From Lentzea alba (GTDB lineage: Bacteria > Actinomycetota > Actinomycetes > Mycobacteriales > Pseudonocardiaceae): a stretch of 64,000 nt of DNA. This document shows positions 49,241 through 57,470 of the stretch, piece by piece. Within the stretch, counting starts at the first letter, position 1; each line of letters begins with the position of its first letter. The DNA lies in assembly GCF_011067745.1 (NCBI RefSeq), contig NZ_JAAMPJ010000001.1, forward strand, positions 854,829-918,828, in the 5' to 3' direction. A program made the position numbers and the translations under genes. The notes beneath the pieces were generated by a model. The model was not told the origin of the DNA. It did not search any database and worked only from the letters and a program-made list of their open reading frames with translations.

Positions 49241-50994
49241 GGGAGCAACTCCTGGATCTTGGTGGTCAGGCCGCGGCGCAGCACGTCCCACGCGTCGGGG
49301 TCGCCGCGCAGCACCGCTTCGGTCATGTCCTTGATCTGGTCGAACGTCGCGTGCGGCGGGATCGGCGGCACGTTCGGGTCGCAGCGCACGTCGAGCACCA
49401 CCGTGCCGTCCGAAGCCAGAGCGGTCTCCCACGCCGGCCCGAGCTGGTCCGGTGAGTCGACCTCGATGCCCTGCAAGCCGATCGAACGCGCGTAGGCCGC
49501 GTACGAGACGTCCGGAAGTTCCTGCGACACCTCGAACTTCGGCGCCCCGCCCATCGCCCGCAGTTCCCACGTGACCTGGTTGAGGTCGTTGTTGTGGAAC
49601 ACGCACACCACGCAACGGATGTTGTGGTGCCGCAACGTCAACAGCTCCGCCATGCCGTTCATCTGCATCGCGCCGTCGCCGACGAGAGCGATCAACGGCT
49701 GTGAAGGCTTGGCGAACGCGGCACCCAACGCGTACGGGACCGCGCAGCCCATCGTGGCCAGCGTGCCGGACAGCGACGACCGCACGTTGCCGTGAATGCG
49801 CAGCAGGCGGGCGTACCAGTTCGTCGCGGAACCGGAGTCCGCGGTGACGATCGCGTTGGCCGGCAGGCGTTTCGAGAGCTCCGACACGATCAGCATCGGG
49901 TTGACCGGATCAGCCGGCGCGTGCGCCTGCCGTTCGACGACCTCCCACCAGCGCTTCGTGTTCTTCTCGATCGTCTGCCGCCACGAGCGGTCGTTCTTGC
50001 GTTCCAGCAACGGGATCAGCGCGCGCAACGTCTCCCGCGCGTCGCCCACGAGGTTGACCTCGGTCGGGTAGCGCATGCCGATCGAGCGGCCGTCGACGTC
50101 GATCTGCACCCCGCGCGCTTTGCCGTACTCCGGCAGGAACTGCGAGTACGGGAAGTTCGATCCGACGATCAGCAACCGGTCGCAGTCGCGCATCATCTCG
50201 TACGACGGCCGGGTGCCGAGCAGCCCGATCGACCCGGTCACGTACGGCAGGTCGTCGGGCAGCACGTCCTTGCCCAGCAACGCCTTCGCGACGCCGGCCC
50301 CGAGCAGGTCCGCGACCTCGCGCACCTCGGCGGCCGCCCCGCGGGCGCCCTGGCCGATCAGGATCGCGACCTTCTCCCCCGTGTTCAGCACCTCTGCCGC
50401 ACGCCGCACCTCGTCGTTGGCGGGCACGACACACGACGACGGGCGCGAGGGCGGGCTCGACGGGATGTACTTGAACTCGTGCTTGGGCGGCTCGTAGTCC
50501 TGTTCCTGAACGTCGTTCGGGATGATCAGCACGGCCGGCGCGCGGTCGGCCGCGGCTGTGCGCATCGCCCGGTCCAGCGCGTTCGGCAACTGCTCGGGCA
50601 CCGTCACGTCGACCAGGAACGAGGCGACGTCGCGGAACAACGAGTGCAGATCGACTTCCTGCTGGTAGCTGCCGCCCTGCGCGGTGCGGGCGGTTTGGCC
50701 GACGATCGCGACGACCGGCACGTGGTCGAGTTTCGCGTCGTACAACCCGTTCAGCAGGTGGATGGCGCCGGGACCGCTGGTCGCCAGGCACACGCCGACC
50801 TCGTCGCTGAACTTCGCGTAGCCGACCGCGGCGAACGCGGCCATCTCCTCGTGCCGGGTCTGGATGAAGGCGGGGTCGTTGTCCGCCTTGCCGAACGCCG
50901 CCACGATCCCGTTGATGCCGTCGCCGGGGTACGCGAACACCTGCTTGACTCCCCAGTCGCGCAGGCGTTGGACGATGAAATCTCCGACGGTCAT
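49237..50994 (-). CDS. Thiamine-pyrophosphate enzyme (pyruvate oxidase/acetolactate-synthase-like)
   Basis: The 585-residue protein has the three TPP-enzyme domains: N-terminal PYR (QVFAYPGDGINGIV, catalytic Glu in QTRHEEMAAFAAVGYAK, GVCLATSGPGAIHLLNGLYDAK), a central domain (VAILIGQGARGAA, LLIVGSNFPYSQ) and C-terminal PP domain with the GDG...N signature LVGDGAMQMNGMAELL and FHNNDLNQ. It resembles PoxB-like enzymes that turn pyruvate into acetate or acetyl phosphate. The pyruvate-oxidase label is inference. It overlaps the metallophosphoesterase (ATGA) and the F420 gene (GTGA). Confidence 0.9.
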   Translation of the reverse strand: MTVGDFIVQRLRDWGVKQVFAYPGDGINGIVAAFGKADNDPAFIQTRHEEMAAFAAVGYAKFSDEVGVCLATSGPGAIHLLNGLYDAKLDHVPVVAIVGQTARTAQGGSYQQEVDLHSLFRDVASFLVDVTVPEQLPNALDRAMRTAAADRAPAVLIIPNDVQEQDYEPPKHEFKYIPSSPPSRPSSCVVPANDEVRRAAEVLNTGEKVAILIGQGARGAAAEVREVADLLGAGVAKALLGKDVLPDDLPYVTGSIGLLGTRPSYEMMRDCDRLLIVGSNFPYSQFLPEYGKARGVQIDVDGRSIGMRYPTEVNLVGDARETLRALIPLLERKNDRSWRQTIEKNTKRWWEVVERQAHAPADPVNPMLIVSELSKRLPANAIVTADSGSATNWYARLLRIHGNVRSSLSGTLATMGCAVPYALGAAFAKPSQPLIALVGDGAMQMNGMAELLTLRHHNIRCVVCVFHNNDLNQVTWELRAMGGAPKFEVSQELPDVSYAAYARSIGLQGIEVDSPDQLGPAWETALASDGTVVLDVRCDPNVPPIPPHATFDQIKDMTEAVLRGDPDAWDVLRRGLTTKIQELLP

Positions 50995-51713
50995 GCGGAA
51001 GCACCTTCCATGACGTAGACCGTGTAGGCGGAGCGGATGATGGGCTGCGCGACGTTGCGGACCCGCACCCCGCCTGGGGTCATGCCCTGCTCGGTGCCGA
51101 AGTGCGCGTGACCGTGCACCGCGAGATGCGTGCCGGTGCGGTCGATCGCCTCGCCCAGCAGGTACGAGCCGAGGAACGGGTAGATCTCCGGCGGCTCACC
51201 GCGCAACGTGTCCGGCACCGGCGCGTAGTGCGTCAGCGCGACCTTGATGTCGGTGTCCAGTTCGGACAGTGCCTGCTCCAGGGTCTCCGCGATGTCGCAG
51301 GTGTGCTGGATGAACGCCTTCATCTCGCGTTCGCCGAACGCGCTGCCGCACTTGCCGGCGAACCCGCCGCCGAACCCCTTGACCCCGGCGACGCCGAGCG
51401 TGCAGCCGTTGATCCGGGTTTCGAAGCTCGTGCCCTCCAGCACGTGAATGCCCTTGTCCTGCAACGTCTTGGTGACTTCGAGCGGCTTGTCGTCCTGGTG
51501 GTCGTGGTTACCGAGCACGGCGACGACGGGCACCGGCAGATCGGCGAACTCGTCCGCGACGACCTGGGCCTCGCTGACCGTGCCGTGCCGGGTGAGGTCA
51601 CCGGCCAGCAGCAGCACGTCGGCGTGCTCACCGACCTTCTCGAGCGCGGGCCTCAGTCGTCCGCGCATGTCTTCGCCGAGGTGCACGTCCCCGACCGCGG
51701 CGATCCGGATCAT
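50991..51713 (-). CDS. Calcineurin-like metallophosphoesterase
   Basis: The 240-residue protein has the five metal motifs in order: GDVHLGED, GDLTRHG, GNHDHQDD, LTHYAP and HGHAH. No signal peptide is present, so it is cytoplasmic. Its stop overlaps the TPP-enzyme start and its own start overlaps the BON-domain stop (both ATGA), placing it inside a tight operon. The substrate is unknown. Confidence 0.92.
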   Translation of the reverse strand: MIRIAAVGDVHLGEDMRGRLRPALEKVGEHADVLLLAGDLTRHGTVSEAQVVADEFADLPVPVVAVLGNHDHQDDKPLEVTKTLQDKGIHVLEGTSFETRINGCTLGVAGVKGFGGGFAGKCGSAFGEREMKAFIQHTCDIAETLEQALSELDTDIKVALTHYAPVPDTLRGEPPEIYPFLGSYLLGEAIDRTGTHLAVHGHAHFGTEQGMTPGGVRVRNVAQPIIRSAYTVYVMEGASA

Positions 51714-51958
51714 CGCAGGTCCTCCTCACCCTCCGGTTCGCCCGCCGGCGTCACGCGCACGTCGTTGAAGATCGTCAACTCGGGTGCCGCCTCGTGCAGC
51801 ACCTCCTCGAGCACCTTCCTGCGGTCCTCGCACGCCACGTCGCCGGAGAGCATCACGTGATCACCGCGCACGGTGATCCGCACGCCGAGCTCGGCTGTTC
51901 TGGGGTCCTCCGCGACCGTCCTACGCAGGTTTGCCGCGAGGTACTGCTCGGATTCCAT
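51710..51958 (-). CDS. Small BON-domain protein
   Basis: The 82-residue protein is a single BON domain: YLAANLRRTVAEDPRTAELGVRITVRGDHVMLSGDVACEDRRKVLEEVL. No signal peptide is seen, which is unusual because many BON proteins are exported. It may bind membrane or act as an adaptor for the phosphoesterase it overlaps (ATGA). Its start lies inside the end of the nucleotidyltransferase gene (38-nt overlap). Confidence 0.83.
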   Translation of the reverse strand: MESEQYLAANLRRTVAEDPRTAELGVRITVRGDHVMLSGDVACEDRRKVLEEVLHEAAPELTIFNDVRVTPAGEPEGEEDLR

Positions 51959-52511
51959 TGCCCCTCCCGATGATCTCCAGACGTTCGATGAGCACCAGGA
52001 ACGCTTCGGCGTACGGCGAGTGCTGGGTCTCCTTGCGCACCTGCTCCCAGTCGATCTGCTCTCTCAAAGCGCGCGCGAAGGGCAGCAGCTCGCTGAAGTC
52101 GCACCGGTGCCCGTCCAGCACGAGCAGCTTGCTGCTCAGCACGAACGTCGCGGGCATCACCGGCAACATCACCGACCCGACCGGCATCTCCTCGGCCATC
52201 GCGAGGATCTCGTCGGTGACCGGGCGCTCATTGGGGCGGAACAACAGGTCCACCAACGAATCCCCGTCGTAGACCTTCAGCAGCCAGTCCTCCGGTGGCT
52301 CCGCGGCCCGCAGTCCCCGCTGTACGAGAACCCGCACCGCCTCGGTCGCGTCCTGCTCTCGCACCAGCAGGTCCACGTCGTGTTCACTCGCCGGTCCGCC
52401 CCGCGCGTAGCCCGCGCATCCACCTGTCAACGCGAAGGGGATCTCCGCGCTGCGCAGGGCGTTGGCGACCTTGGTCAACGTCCGCAGCAGCTCGTCCTGC
52501 ACGTCGCTCAT
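51921..52511 (-). CDS. Nucleotidyltransferase-fold protein
   Basis: The 196-residue protein has a nucleotidyltransferase core: IPFALTGGCAGYARGGPASEHDVDLLV, where the Gly-Gly and Asp-Val-Asp supply the metal site, and LVDLLFRPN as the third strand. This resembles the group that includes AbiEii-like and MNT-type enzymes, but no toxin partner of that sort is nearby. It is the first gene of the operon running to the DUF6766 gene. Start at ATG 52511 without a clear ribosome-binding site. Confidence 0.8.
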   Translation of the reverse strand: MSDVQDELLRTLTKVANALRSAEIPFALTGGCAGYARGGPASEHDVDLLVREQDATEAVRVLVQRGLRAAEPPEDWLLKVYDGDSLVDLLFRPNERPVTDEILAMAEEMPVGSVMLPVMPATFVLSSKLLVLDGHRCDFSELLPFARALREQIDWEQVRKETQHSPYAEAFLVLIERLEIIGRGNGIRAVPRGKPA

Positions 52512-52593
52512 GCACTACCGGCTACCCACCCGAGCGCAACGAGAACCACCGGCCGCGCGTCAATAGGGTGAAACGGACCCCTCAGGAGCCCAC

Positions 52594-52818
52594 ATGGTCA
52601 TCTTCGGCTGGCGAACGACGATCCAGCAGCTGCGGATGCTGCAGCTGGTGTGCGGGCACTGCCACCACCAGTCCGCGCACAACCTGTTCCGGCGCTACAC
52701 CAAGCCGACCATCTTCTTCATCCCGCTGTTCACCATCAGCAGCAGGTACGGGCTGCAGTGCACGTTCTGCGGTGTCTCCTACGACATCAGCAAGATCCAC
52801 GCCCGTCAGCTCGTCTGA
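52594..52818 (+). CDS. Small zinc-ribbon protein
   Basis: ATG 52594 follows AGGAG and gives 74 residues with two CxxC knuckles (VCGHCHHQ and CTFCGVSY) about 35 residues apart, around TKPTIFFIPLFTISSRYG. It is a zinc-ribbon protein, probably cytoplasmic and perhaps membrane-associated through the hydrophobic centre. Function unknown. Its end overlaps a second zinc-ribbon-like segment on the opposite strand. Confidence 0.75.
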   Translation: MVIFGWRTTIQQLRMLQLVCGHCHHQSAHNLFRRYTKPTIFFIPLFTISSRYGLQCTFCGVSYDISKIHARQLV

Positions 52819-52910
52819 CGGCACGCCTCACAACCGGGCGCGTCGTCGTCGGTGGTGACGCGCCCGCACTCCGGGCAGATCAGCTCGAGAAGGCAGGCCG
52901 GTTCAGCCTC
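52806..52910 (-). other. Orphan zinc-ribbon coding segment without a start
   Basis: On the minus strand, just past the DUF998 stop but in another frame, the sequence reads ICPECGRVTTDDDAPGCEAC followed by RQTS and a stop at 52806. Two CxxC pairs this neat are unlikely by chance. No usable start exists near it; the frame is open into the DUF998 gene. It could be a fusion tail lost by a frameshift, or a gene starting from a rare codon. Confidence 0.3.
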
Positions 52911-53464
52911 AGGGACACGAGCGACGTCCAGATCCAGCCGGCCGTCGCCACCGCGTAGAGCAGCACGGTCCCACCGGGGTTGCCGAGGAACGCCATCGGC
53001 ACCATCAGGAGCACGCCCGTCAGGCCGCTCACCACCGCCAGCCATCCTCCGAGCCTACGCGCGAACACGAAGCACGCGCCGATCCAGCCGATCATGGCGA
53101 TGCCGAACGCCGCCGCGTGCAACGCGCCGTGCCACGACATCGAGGCGGGCGGCCCGTCCGGTGCGCCCGCCGGGAAGCCGAGGCCTGGATCGGCGACGAA
53201 CACCCCGCCGAGGATCATCCCCACCCCCATCAGACCGATCAGCCGAGCACCCCACTTGGTGTGCCTGGCCATGCCGGTCGCGGCGATGACGAACAGCGCG
53301 CCGCTCACGACGAAGTTCGCGATCTGGATCCAGCCCAGCGACCCCAGGCTGAGCATGCTGAACGGGTGCCGCGACAGGTCGAAGCCCTCGCGGGTGAAGG
53401 CCTGGGCGTACCCGACGACGAGGTAGAGCGGGCCGGCGACGACACCACAAGCGATGCGGGACAT
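52880..53464 (-). CDS. DUF998 family membrane protein
   Basis: ATG 53464 behind GGAGGAAG gives 194 residues with six hydrophobic helices, including MSRIACGVVAGPLYLVVGYA and HPFSMLSLGSLGWIQIANFVVSGALFV, which fits DUF998. Function unknown. It is divergent from the SRPBCC gene across a 136-bp region that carries a striking inverted repeat, so the pair is likely co-regulated. Confidence 0.86.
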   Translation of the reverse strand: MSRIACGVVAGPLYLVVGYAQAFTREGFDLSRHPFSMLSLGSLGWIQIANFVVSGALFVIAATGMARHTKWGARLIGLMGVGMILGGVFVADPGLGFPAGAPDGPPASMSWHGALHAAAFGIAMIGWIGACFVFARRLGGWLAVVSGLTGVLLMVPMAFLGNPGGTVLLYAVATAGWIWTSLVSLRLNRPAFSS

Positions 53465-53502
53465 GACTTCCTCCAAAGGTTTCGGTGCCGAGAACGGAAC
53501 CA

Positions 53503-53558
53503 CCGACAATTTTTCTTGTCAAGACTAGAGCTACTGTCTTGACGAAGAGAATTGTCGG
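53503..53558. promoter_or_regulatory. Divergent promoter with 23-bp inverted repeat
   Basis: The left arm 53503-53525 and right arm 53536-53558 match in 19 of 23 positions with a 10-bp spacer (TAGAGCTACT). The central arms TTGTCAAGAC / GTCTTGACGA give a -35-like TTGAC in each direction. This A/T-rich block stands out from its surroundings and is the obvious control site for the DUF998 and SRPBCC genes. No regulator gene is next to it. Confidence 0.55.
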
Positions 53559-53600
53559 CGGCAAGATGGGACCATCCACGCACCACGAAGGGGAGGGCCG

Positions 53601-54284
53601 ATGGGCCACGCGTTCGAAAGCACCGACGACATCGAGGTGCCGGCGTCCGTCGACGACGTCTGGACGGCCATCGCGACCGGGCCTGGCATCGACTCGTGGT
53701 TCATGGGCCGCAACGAGGTGGCGAACGGCCAGGTCAAGATGGCCTTCGGCGGGTACCAGCCGACGAGCGAGATCACCGCGTCGGAGCCGTTGCGCCACTT
53801 CGCCTACAACAGCGGCGAGGCGCCGGACGGCCGGTTCATCGCCTACGAGTTCCTCATCGAGGGCCGCGAGCACAGCAGCACCGTGCTGCGGATGGTGACG
53901 AGCGGCTTCCTGCCCGGCGACGACTGGGCGGACGAGTTCGAGGCGATGACGCTGGGCGGCGCGCTGTTCCGGAGCACGCTGGCCGAGTACCTGACCCACT
54001 TCGCCGGCCGCACGGCCCGCCCGCTCACGGTCTTCGGCCCGATGGTCTCGGACTGGGACGAGGCCTGGAAGAAGCTCGACGCGGCGCTGACCGAGAAGCT
54101 CCCGGACGCCGTCGAGTACCACCGCAACGCCCACACGCTCGGCCTGCGCACCGACAAGGGCATCTACCGGTTCATGCGCGGGTTCTTCGGCCCGTTCATC
54201 GCCGCACACCACGTCTTCGAGGGCGACGAGTCCGTGCAGGACTGGCAGGTCTTCCTCGACACCACCTTGGGAGACCGGAAATGA
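53601..54284 (+). CDS. SRPBCC (AHSA1-like) domain protein
   Basis: ATG 53601 follows GGGGAGGG. The 227-residue protein carries ESTDDIEVPASVDDVWTAIATGPGIDSWFMG and GGALFRSTLAEYLTHFAG, typical of the START/Bet-v-1-like AHSA1 group that binds hydrophobic ligands. A second half of about 90 residues extends beyond the usual domain. The stop overlaps the hydrolase start (ATGA), so the two are co-translated. Confidence 0.85.
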   Translation: MGHAFESTDDIEVPASVDDVWTAIATGPGIDSWFMGRNEVANGQVKMAFGGYQPTSEITASEPLRHFAYNSGEAPDGRFIAYEFLIEGREHSSTVLRMVTSGFLPGDDWADEFEAMTLGGALFRSTLAEYLTHFAGRTARPLTVFGPMVSDWDEAWKKLDAALTEKLPDAVEYHRNAHTLGLRTDKGIYRFMRGFFGPFIAAHHVFEGDESVQDWQVFLDTTLGDRK

Positions 54285-55105
54285 CGCGCTTCACGACCTC
54301 CGCCGACGGCACCGAGATCGCACACTCGATCACCGGTTCCGGGCCCGCGCTGATCCTCGTGGACGGCGCGATGTGTCACCGGATGTTCGGTCCGTCCACC
54401 GAGCTGGCGTCCGTGCTGGACAAGGACTTCACCGTCTACACCTACGACCGGCGCGGCCGCGGCGAGACCGGTGACGGCACGACGCCGTGGTCGGAGGAAC
54501 GCGAGATCGAGGACCTCGAAGCGCTGATCAAGGAAGCCGGCGGGTCGGCGTTCGTGTTCGGCGTTTCCTCGGGTGCGGTGCTCGCGCTCGACGCCGCCAC
54601 GAAGCTGACGTCCATCACCCGGCTGGCGATCTACGAGCTGCCGATGGTCGTGGACGACACGTACACCCCGCGTCCCGCCGACATCGTCGAGCAGATGGAC
54701 GGCATGCTCGCTCGCGACGACCGTTCCGGCATGATCTCGAAGTTCATGAAGATGGTCGGTGTGCCCGGCTTCGGCCTCGCGATCATGAAGCTGACCCCGG
54801 TGTGGAAGAAGCTGAAGCTGGTCGCCCACACGCTGCCGTGGGACCTGCGCATCCTCGGCGACGACGGCCGCGGCCGGCCGTTGCGGGCGGACCGCTGGAA
54901 GATCAAGGTGCCGACGCTCGTCATGAACGGCGGCAAGAGCCCCGAATACCTCCGCAACACGATGAAGAACGTCGCGGAGGTGCTCGGAGACGTGGAGTAC
55001 CAGGAGCTTCCCGGTCAGACGCACATGCTCAAGTCCTCGGCCGCCGCACCGGTGCTGGTGGAGTTCTTCTCGCGGGCCCAGCGCACCGCGGGCCCCATCG
55101 CGTAA
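54281..55105 (+). CDS. Alpha/beta-hydrolase
   Basis: The 274-residue protein has the nucleophile elbow GVSSG (Ser nucleophile) near residue 94 and a late His in GQTHMLKS. It begins TRFTTSADGTEIAHSITGSGPALILVDGAMCHR. The substrate is unknown. It is coupled to the SRPBCC gene. Its last 91 nt overlap the 3' end of the MFS transporter on the opposite strand, an unusually long convergent overlap. Confidence 0.87.
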   Translation: MTRFTTSADGTEIAHSITGSGPALILVDGAMCHRMFGPSTELASVLDKDFTVYTYDRRGRGETGDGTTPWSEEREIEDLEALIKEAGGSAFVFGVSSGAVLALDAATKLTSITRLAIYELPMVVDDTYTPRPADIVEQMDGMLARDDRSGMISKFMKMVGVPGFGLAIMKLTPVWKKLKLVAHTLPWDLRILGDDGRGRPLRADRWKIKVPTLVMNGGKSPEYLRNTMKNVAEVLGDVEYQELPGQTHMLKSSAAAPVLVEFFSRAQRTAGPIA

Positions 55106-56220
55106 CCGGCCACGACGAACAGCCCGCCGACCAGCAGCCAGCCGATCGAGCCCCAGCCGAGCACGACGGTGGTGAGCAGCGCGGGGCCGACCATCCGGGC
55201 CACGGCCGTTCCGGTCGCGAAGAAGCCCTGGTATTGGCCCTGCCGGTCGGCGGGCGCGAGGGTGAAGCTGATCTCCCACGCTCCGGAGGCGAGCATCATC
55301 TCGCCGAGCACCTGCAGCGCGGCGGCCGCGATCAACAGCGCCGCCGCGGACCAGGCCCCGAAGCTGAACGCCGTCACCGCGAAGACCGCGCAGGACGCGA
55401 GCATGATCAGCCCGGCGTGCCGGACGAGCGTCGACGCCTCGGTCAAACCGTTGGCACGGCGTGCGATCCGGACCTGGAACAGCACGACGGCCCCGGTGTT
55501 GAGCACCAGCAGAGCGGCGGCGAGCCAGGTCGGCGCCTCGGTCCGCTGCACGATCCACAGCGGGATGATCAGGCTCAGCAACGGCATGTAGAGCAGCATC
55601 ACGGCGTTGATGAGCGTGATCAGCGCGTACGGGCGATCCTTCAGCACGTCGAACTTGCCCTTGGCGCGGGTCATCACGGTCTCCGGCAGCGTGCTGAGGA
55701 TCGCCGCGGCGGCGAGGAAGCTGAGCGCGTCGAGCACGAACACAGCCGTGTAGGCGGCTTCGGTGCCGAGGTGCAGGGCGAACCCGCCCATCGCCGCGCC
55801 GATCGCGATGCCCGCGTTGGCCGTGGACTGGATCCGGGCGCGGGCTCGGGTGCGTTCCTCCGGCGTGGTGAGGCCCGCGAGAAGGGCCTGCCGGGACGCC
55901 TGCAGTCCGCTCTGGAAGCTCGCATACAGGCACATGACCAGCACGAACGCCGGGAAGCTGCGGGTGAAGAGCAGGATCGAGATGCTCAGCGCCGTCGCTG
56001 CCGCGAGCACGACCGCGGTGGTGCGCGGGCCCAGCCGGTCGGCGAGATGTCCCAACGCCACACCGGCGACGGCTCCGACGCCCCAGGCGAGGGTCAGGGC
56101 GAGCCCGACCCGTGCCGCGCTCAGGCCGACGATCTGGGTGAAGTACAGCGCCGACACCACGAGAAACCCGCCGTCACCGATAGAGTTCGTCAGTTGTGCG
56201 TACGCGAGTCGCCTGGTCAT
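55015..56220 (-). CDS. MFS transporter
   Basis: The 401-residue protein has twelve hydrophobic helices, with a motif-A-like GHLADRLGPRTTAVV after helix two, and belongs to the MFS_1 exporters. The C-terminal tail is short and charged. TACGGT (complement of 56228-56233) lies 7 nt before ATG 56220, so it is probably leaderless. It could export a drug or metabolite. Its 3' end overlaps the hydrolase gene on the other strand. Confidence 0.88.
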   Translation of the reverse strand: MTRRLAYAQLTNSIGDGGFLVVSALYFTQIVGLSAARVGLALTLAWGVGAVAGVALGHLADRLGPRTTAVVLAAATALSISILLFTRSFPAFVLVMCLYASFQSGLQASRQALLAGLTTPEERTRARARIQSTANAGIAIGAAMGGFALHLGTEAAYTAVFVLDALSFLAAAAILSTLPETVMTRAKGKFDVLKDRPYALITLINAVMLLYMPLLSLIIPLWIVQRTEAPTWLAAALLVLNTGAVVLFQVRIARRANGLTEASTLVRHAGLIMLASCAVFAVTAFSFGAWSAAALLIAAAALQVLGEMMLASGAWEISFTLAPADRQGQYQGFFATGTAVARMVGPALLTTVVLGWGSIGWLLVGGLFVVAGYAMGPAVRWAREKNSTSTGAAAEDLSMCV

Positions 56221-56248
56221 GACTTAGACCGTAGGACGCCGATTGGCC

Positions 56249-57388
56249 CTAGTCGTGGGACAAGGCGGCGTTGCTTCCTTGGGCCAATTCCGCGCCGGCC
56301 GTGCTGATCCGCCGACGACGCGACGGGGCCAGCACCGTCGGGTGCGAGATGCTCCACGCCGCGCTCTTGCAGATGAGCTCCTTGACGCGCACGGCCACCT
56401 TGCCGGTGAGGACGGACGGCTTGGGCTGGTCGTCGGGAGTCACCCACTGCACCATGGCGTCGTTGCGGCCGAGGCTGATGCACTGTCCGGTGTAACCGAT
56501 CTTGTTCTCCGGGATCGCGCGGCCGGTCAGACGCGCGGCGATGGCGTCGGCCGCCAGGTGTGCCGTCGGAACGCCTGAGGCGCACGACATCCGCAACAGC
56601 GAACCGCTCCCGCCGACGGCGAACGCGGCGTCACCGACGGCGTACACGTCCGGGTGCGAGACGGACCGCATCGTCTCGTCCACGACGATCTGCCCCGTCG
56701 GTGAGACCTCCAGGGTCGTGGCGGCGGCGATGGGGTGAACGGCGAAGCCGGCGGTCCACACCGTCACGTCAGCCGGGATCTCCCGACCGTCGACCCCCTC
56801 GTGCACGGTGATCCCGAGCCGGTCGAACGCCTTGCGCAGGTAGCCGTGGGCCTTGTCGCTCAGCCACGATCCGAACTCACCTCGGGTGGCGAGCGAGACG
56901 TCGAGGTCCGGCCGCGCCTCAGCGATCTCGGTGGCGGCCTCGATGCCGGTGAGACCGCCACCGACGACGAGCACGGCGGCACCCGCGCCGAGTTCCGCGA
57001 GCCGAGCCCGCAGGCGCAGCGCGGACTGCTTGCCCGCGATGTCGTAGGCGTGCTCGGGAACGCCGTGGGCAGCGCTGCCGAGCGCGTAGACGAGGGTGTC
57101 GTAGGCGATGTCGCCGCCGTCGGTGTCCACGATCTTGCGTTCGGCGTCGACGGCGTTGACCCGCGCGATGCGCACCTGCACGCCCGTCTTCGCGAAGACG
57201 TCGGTCAGCTTGCGCACCTTCAGGTCCTGACCGGCCGCCAGCTGGTGCATGCGCACGCGCTCGACGAACTCGGCGTCGGCGTTGACGAGAACGATCTCGG
57301 TGTCGGCGGGGTGCAGCCGCTTGGCGAGGCGTCCGGCCGCGTTGGCTCCGGCGTATCCGGCTCCGAGAACGACGATGCGGTGCGTCAT
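56249..57388 (-). CDS. NDH-2-like NAD(P)/FAD-dependent oxidoreductase
   Basis: ATG 57388 behind AGGAGTG gives 379 residues with two dinucleotide motifs, VVLGAGYAGANAAGRLA (FAD) and VLVVGGGLTGIEAATEI (NADH), and the second FAD loop DVYAVGDAAF. This fits type II NADH dehydrogenases and related enzymes, but a membrane-binding C-terminus is not obvious; the tail is basic (SRRRR). A SigJ-type sigma factor is coded 55 nt downstream of the stop region's opposite side, the usual neighbour of such genes. Confidence 0.86.
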   Translation of the reverse strand: MTHRIVVLGAGYAGANAAGRLAKRLHPADTEIVLVNADAEFVERVRMHQLAAGQDLKVRKLTDVFAKTGVQVRIARVNAVDAERKIVDTDGGDIAYDTLVYALGSAAHGVPEHAYDIAGKQSALRLRARLAELGAGAAVLVVGGGLTGIEAATEIAEARPDLDVSLATRGEFGSWLSDKAHGYLRKAFDRLGITVHEGVDGREIPADVTVWTAGFAVHPIAAATTLEVSPTGQIVVDETMRSVSHPDVYAVGDAAFAVGGSGSLLRMSCASGVPTAHLAADAIAARLTGRAIPENKIGYTGQCISLGRNDAMVQWVTPDDQPKPSVLTGKVAVRVKELICKSAAWSISHPTVLAPSRRRRISTAGAELAQGSNAALSHD

Positions 57389-57470
57389 GGTTTCACTCCT
57401 GTCCGGTGGGTTGTCGCTCCCTGAACCGGGCAGCGGCGCGAAACCTGACAGGAGTGGGATGTGACCTGCG

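Noticed and set aside
51710-52511. Toxin-antitoxin pair (nucleotidyltransferase plus small partner)
   Set aside because: The nucleotidyltransferase is followed by a BON-domain protein, not by a HEPN or AbiEi-type partner, and the genes continue into a metabolic-looking operon.
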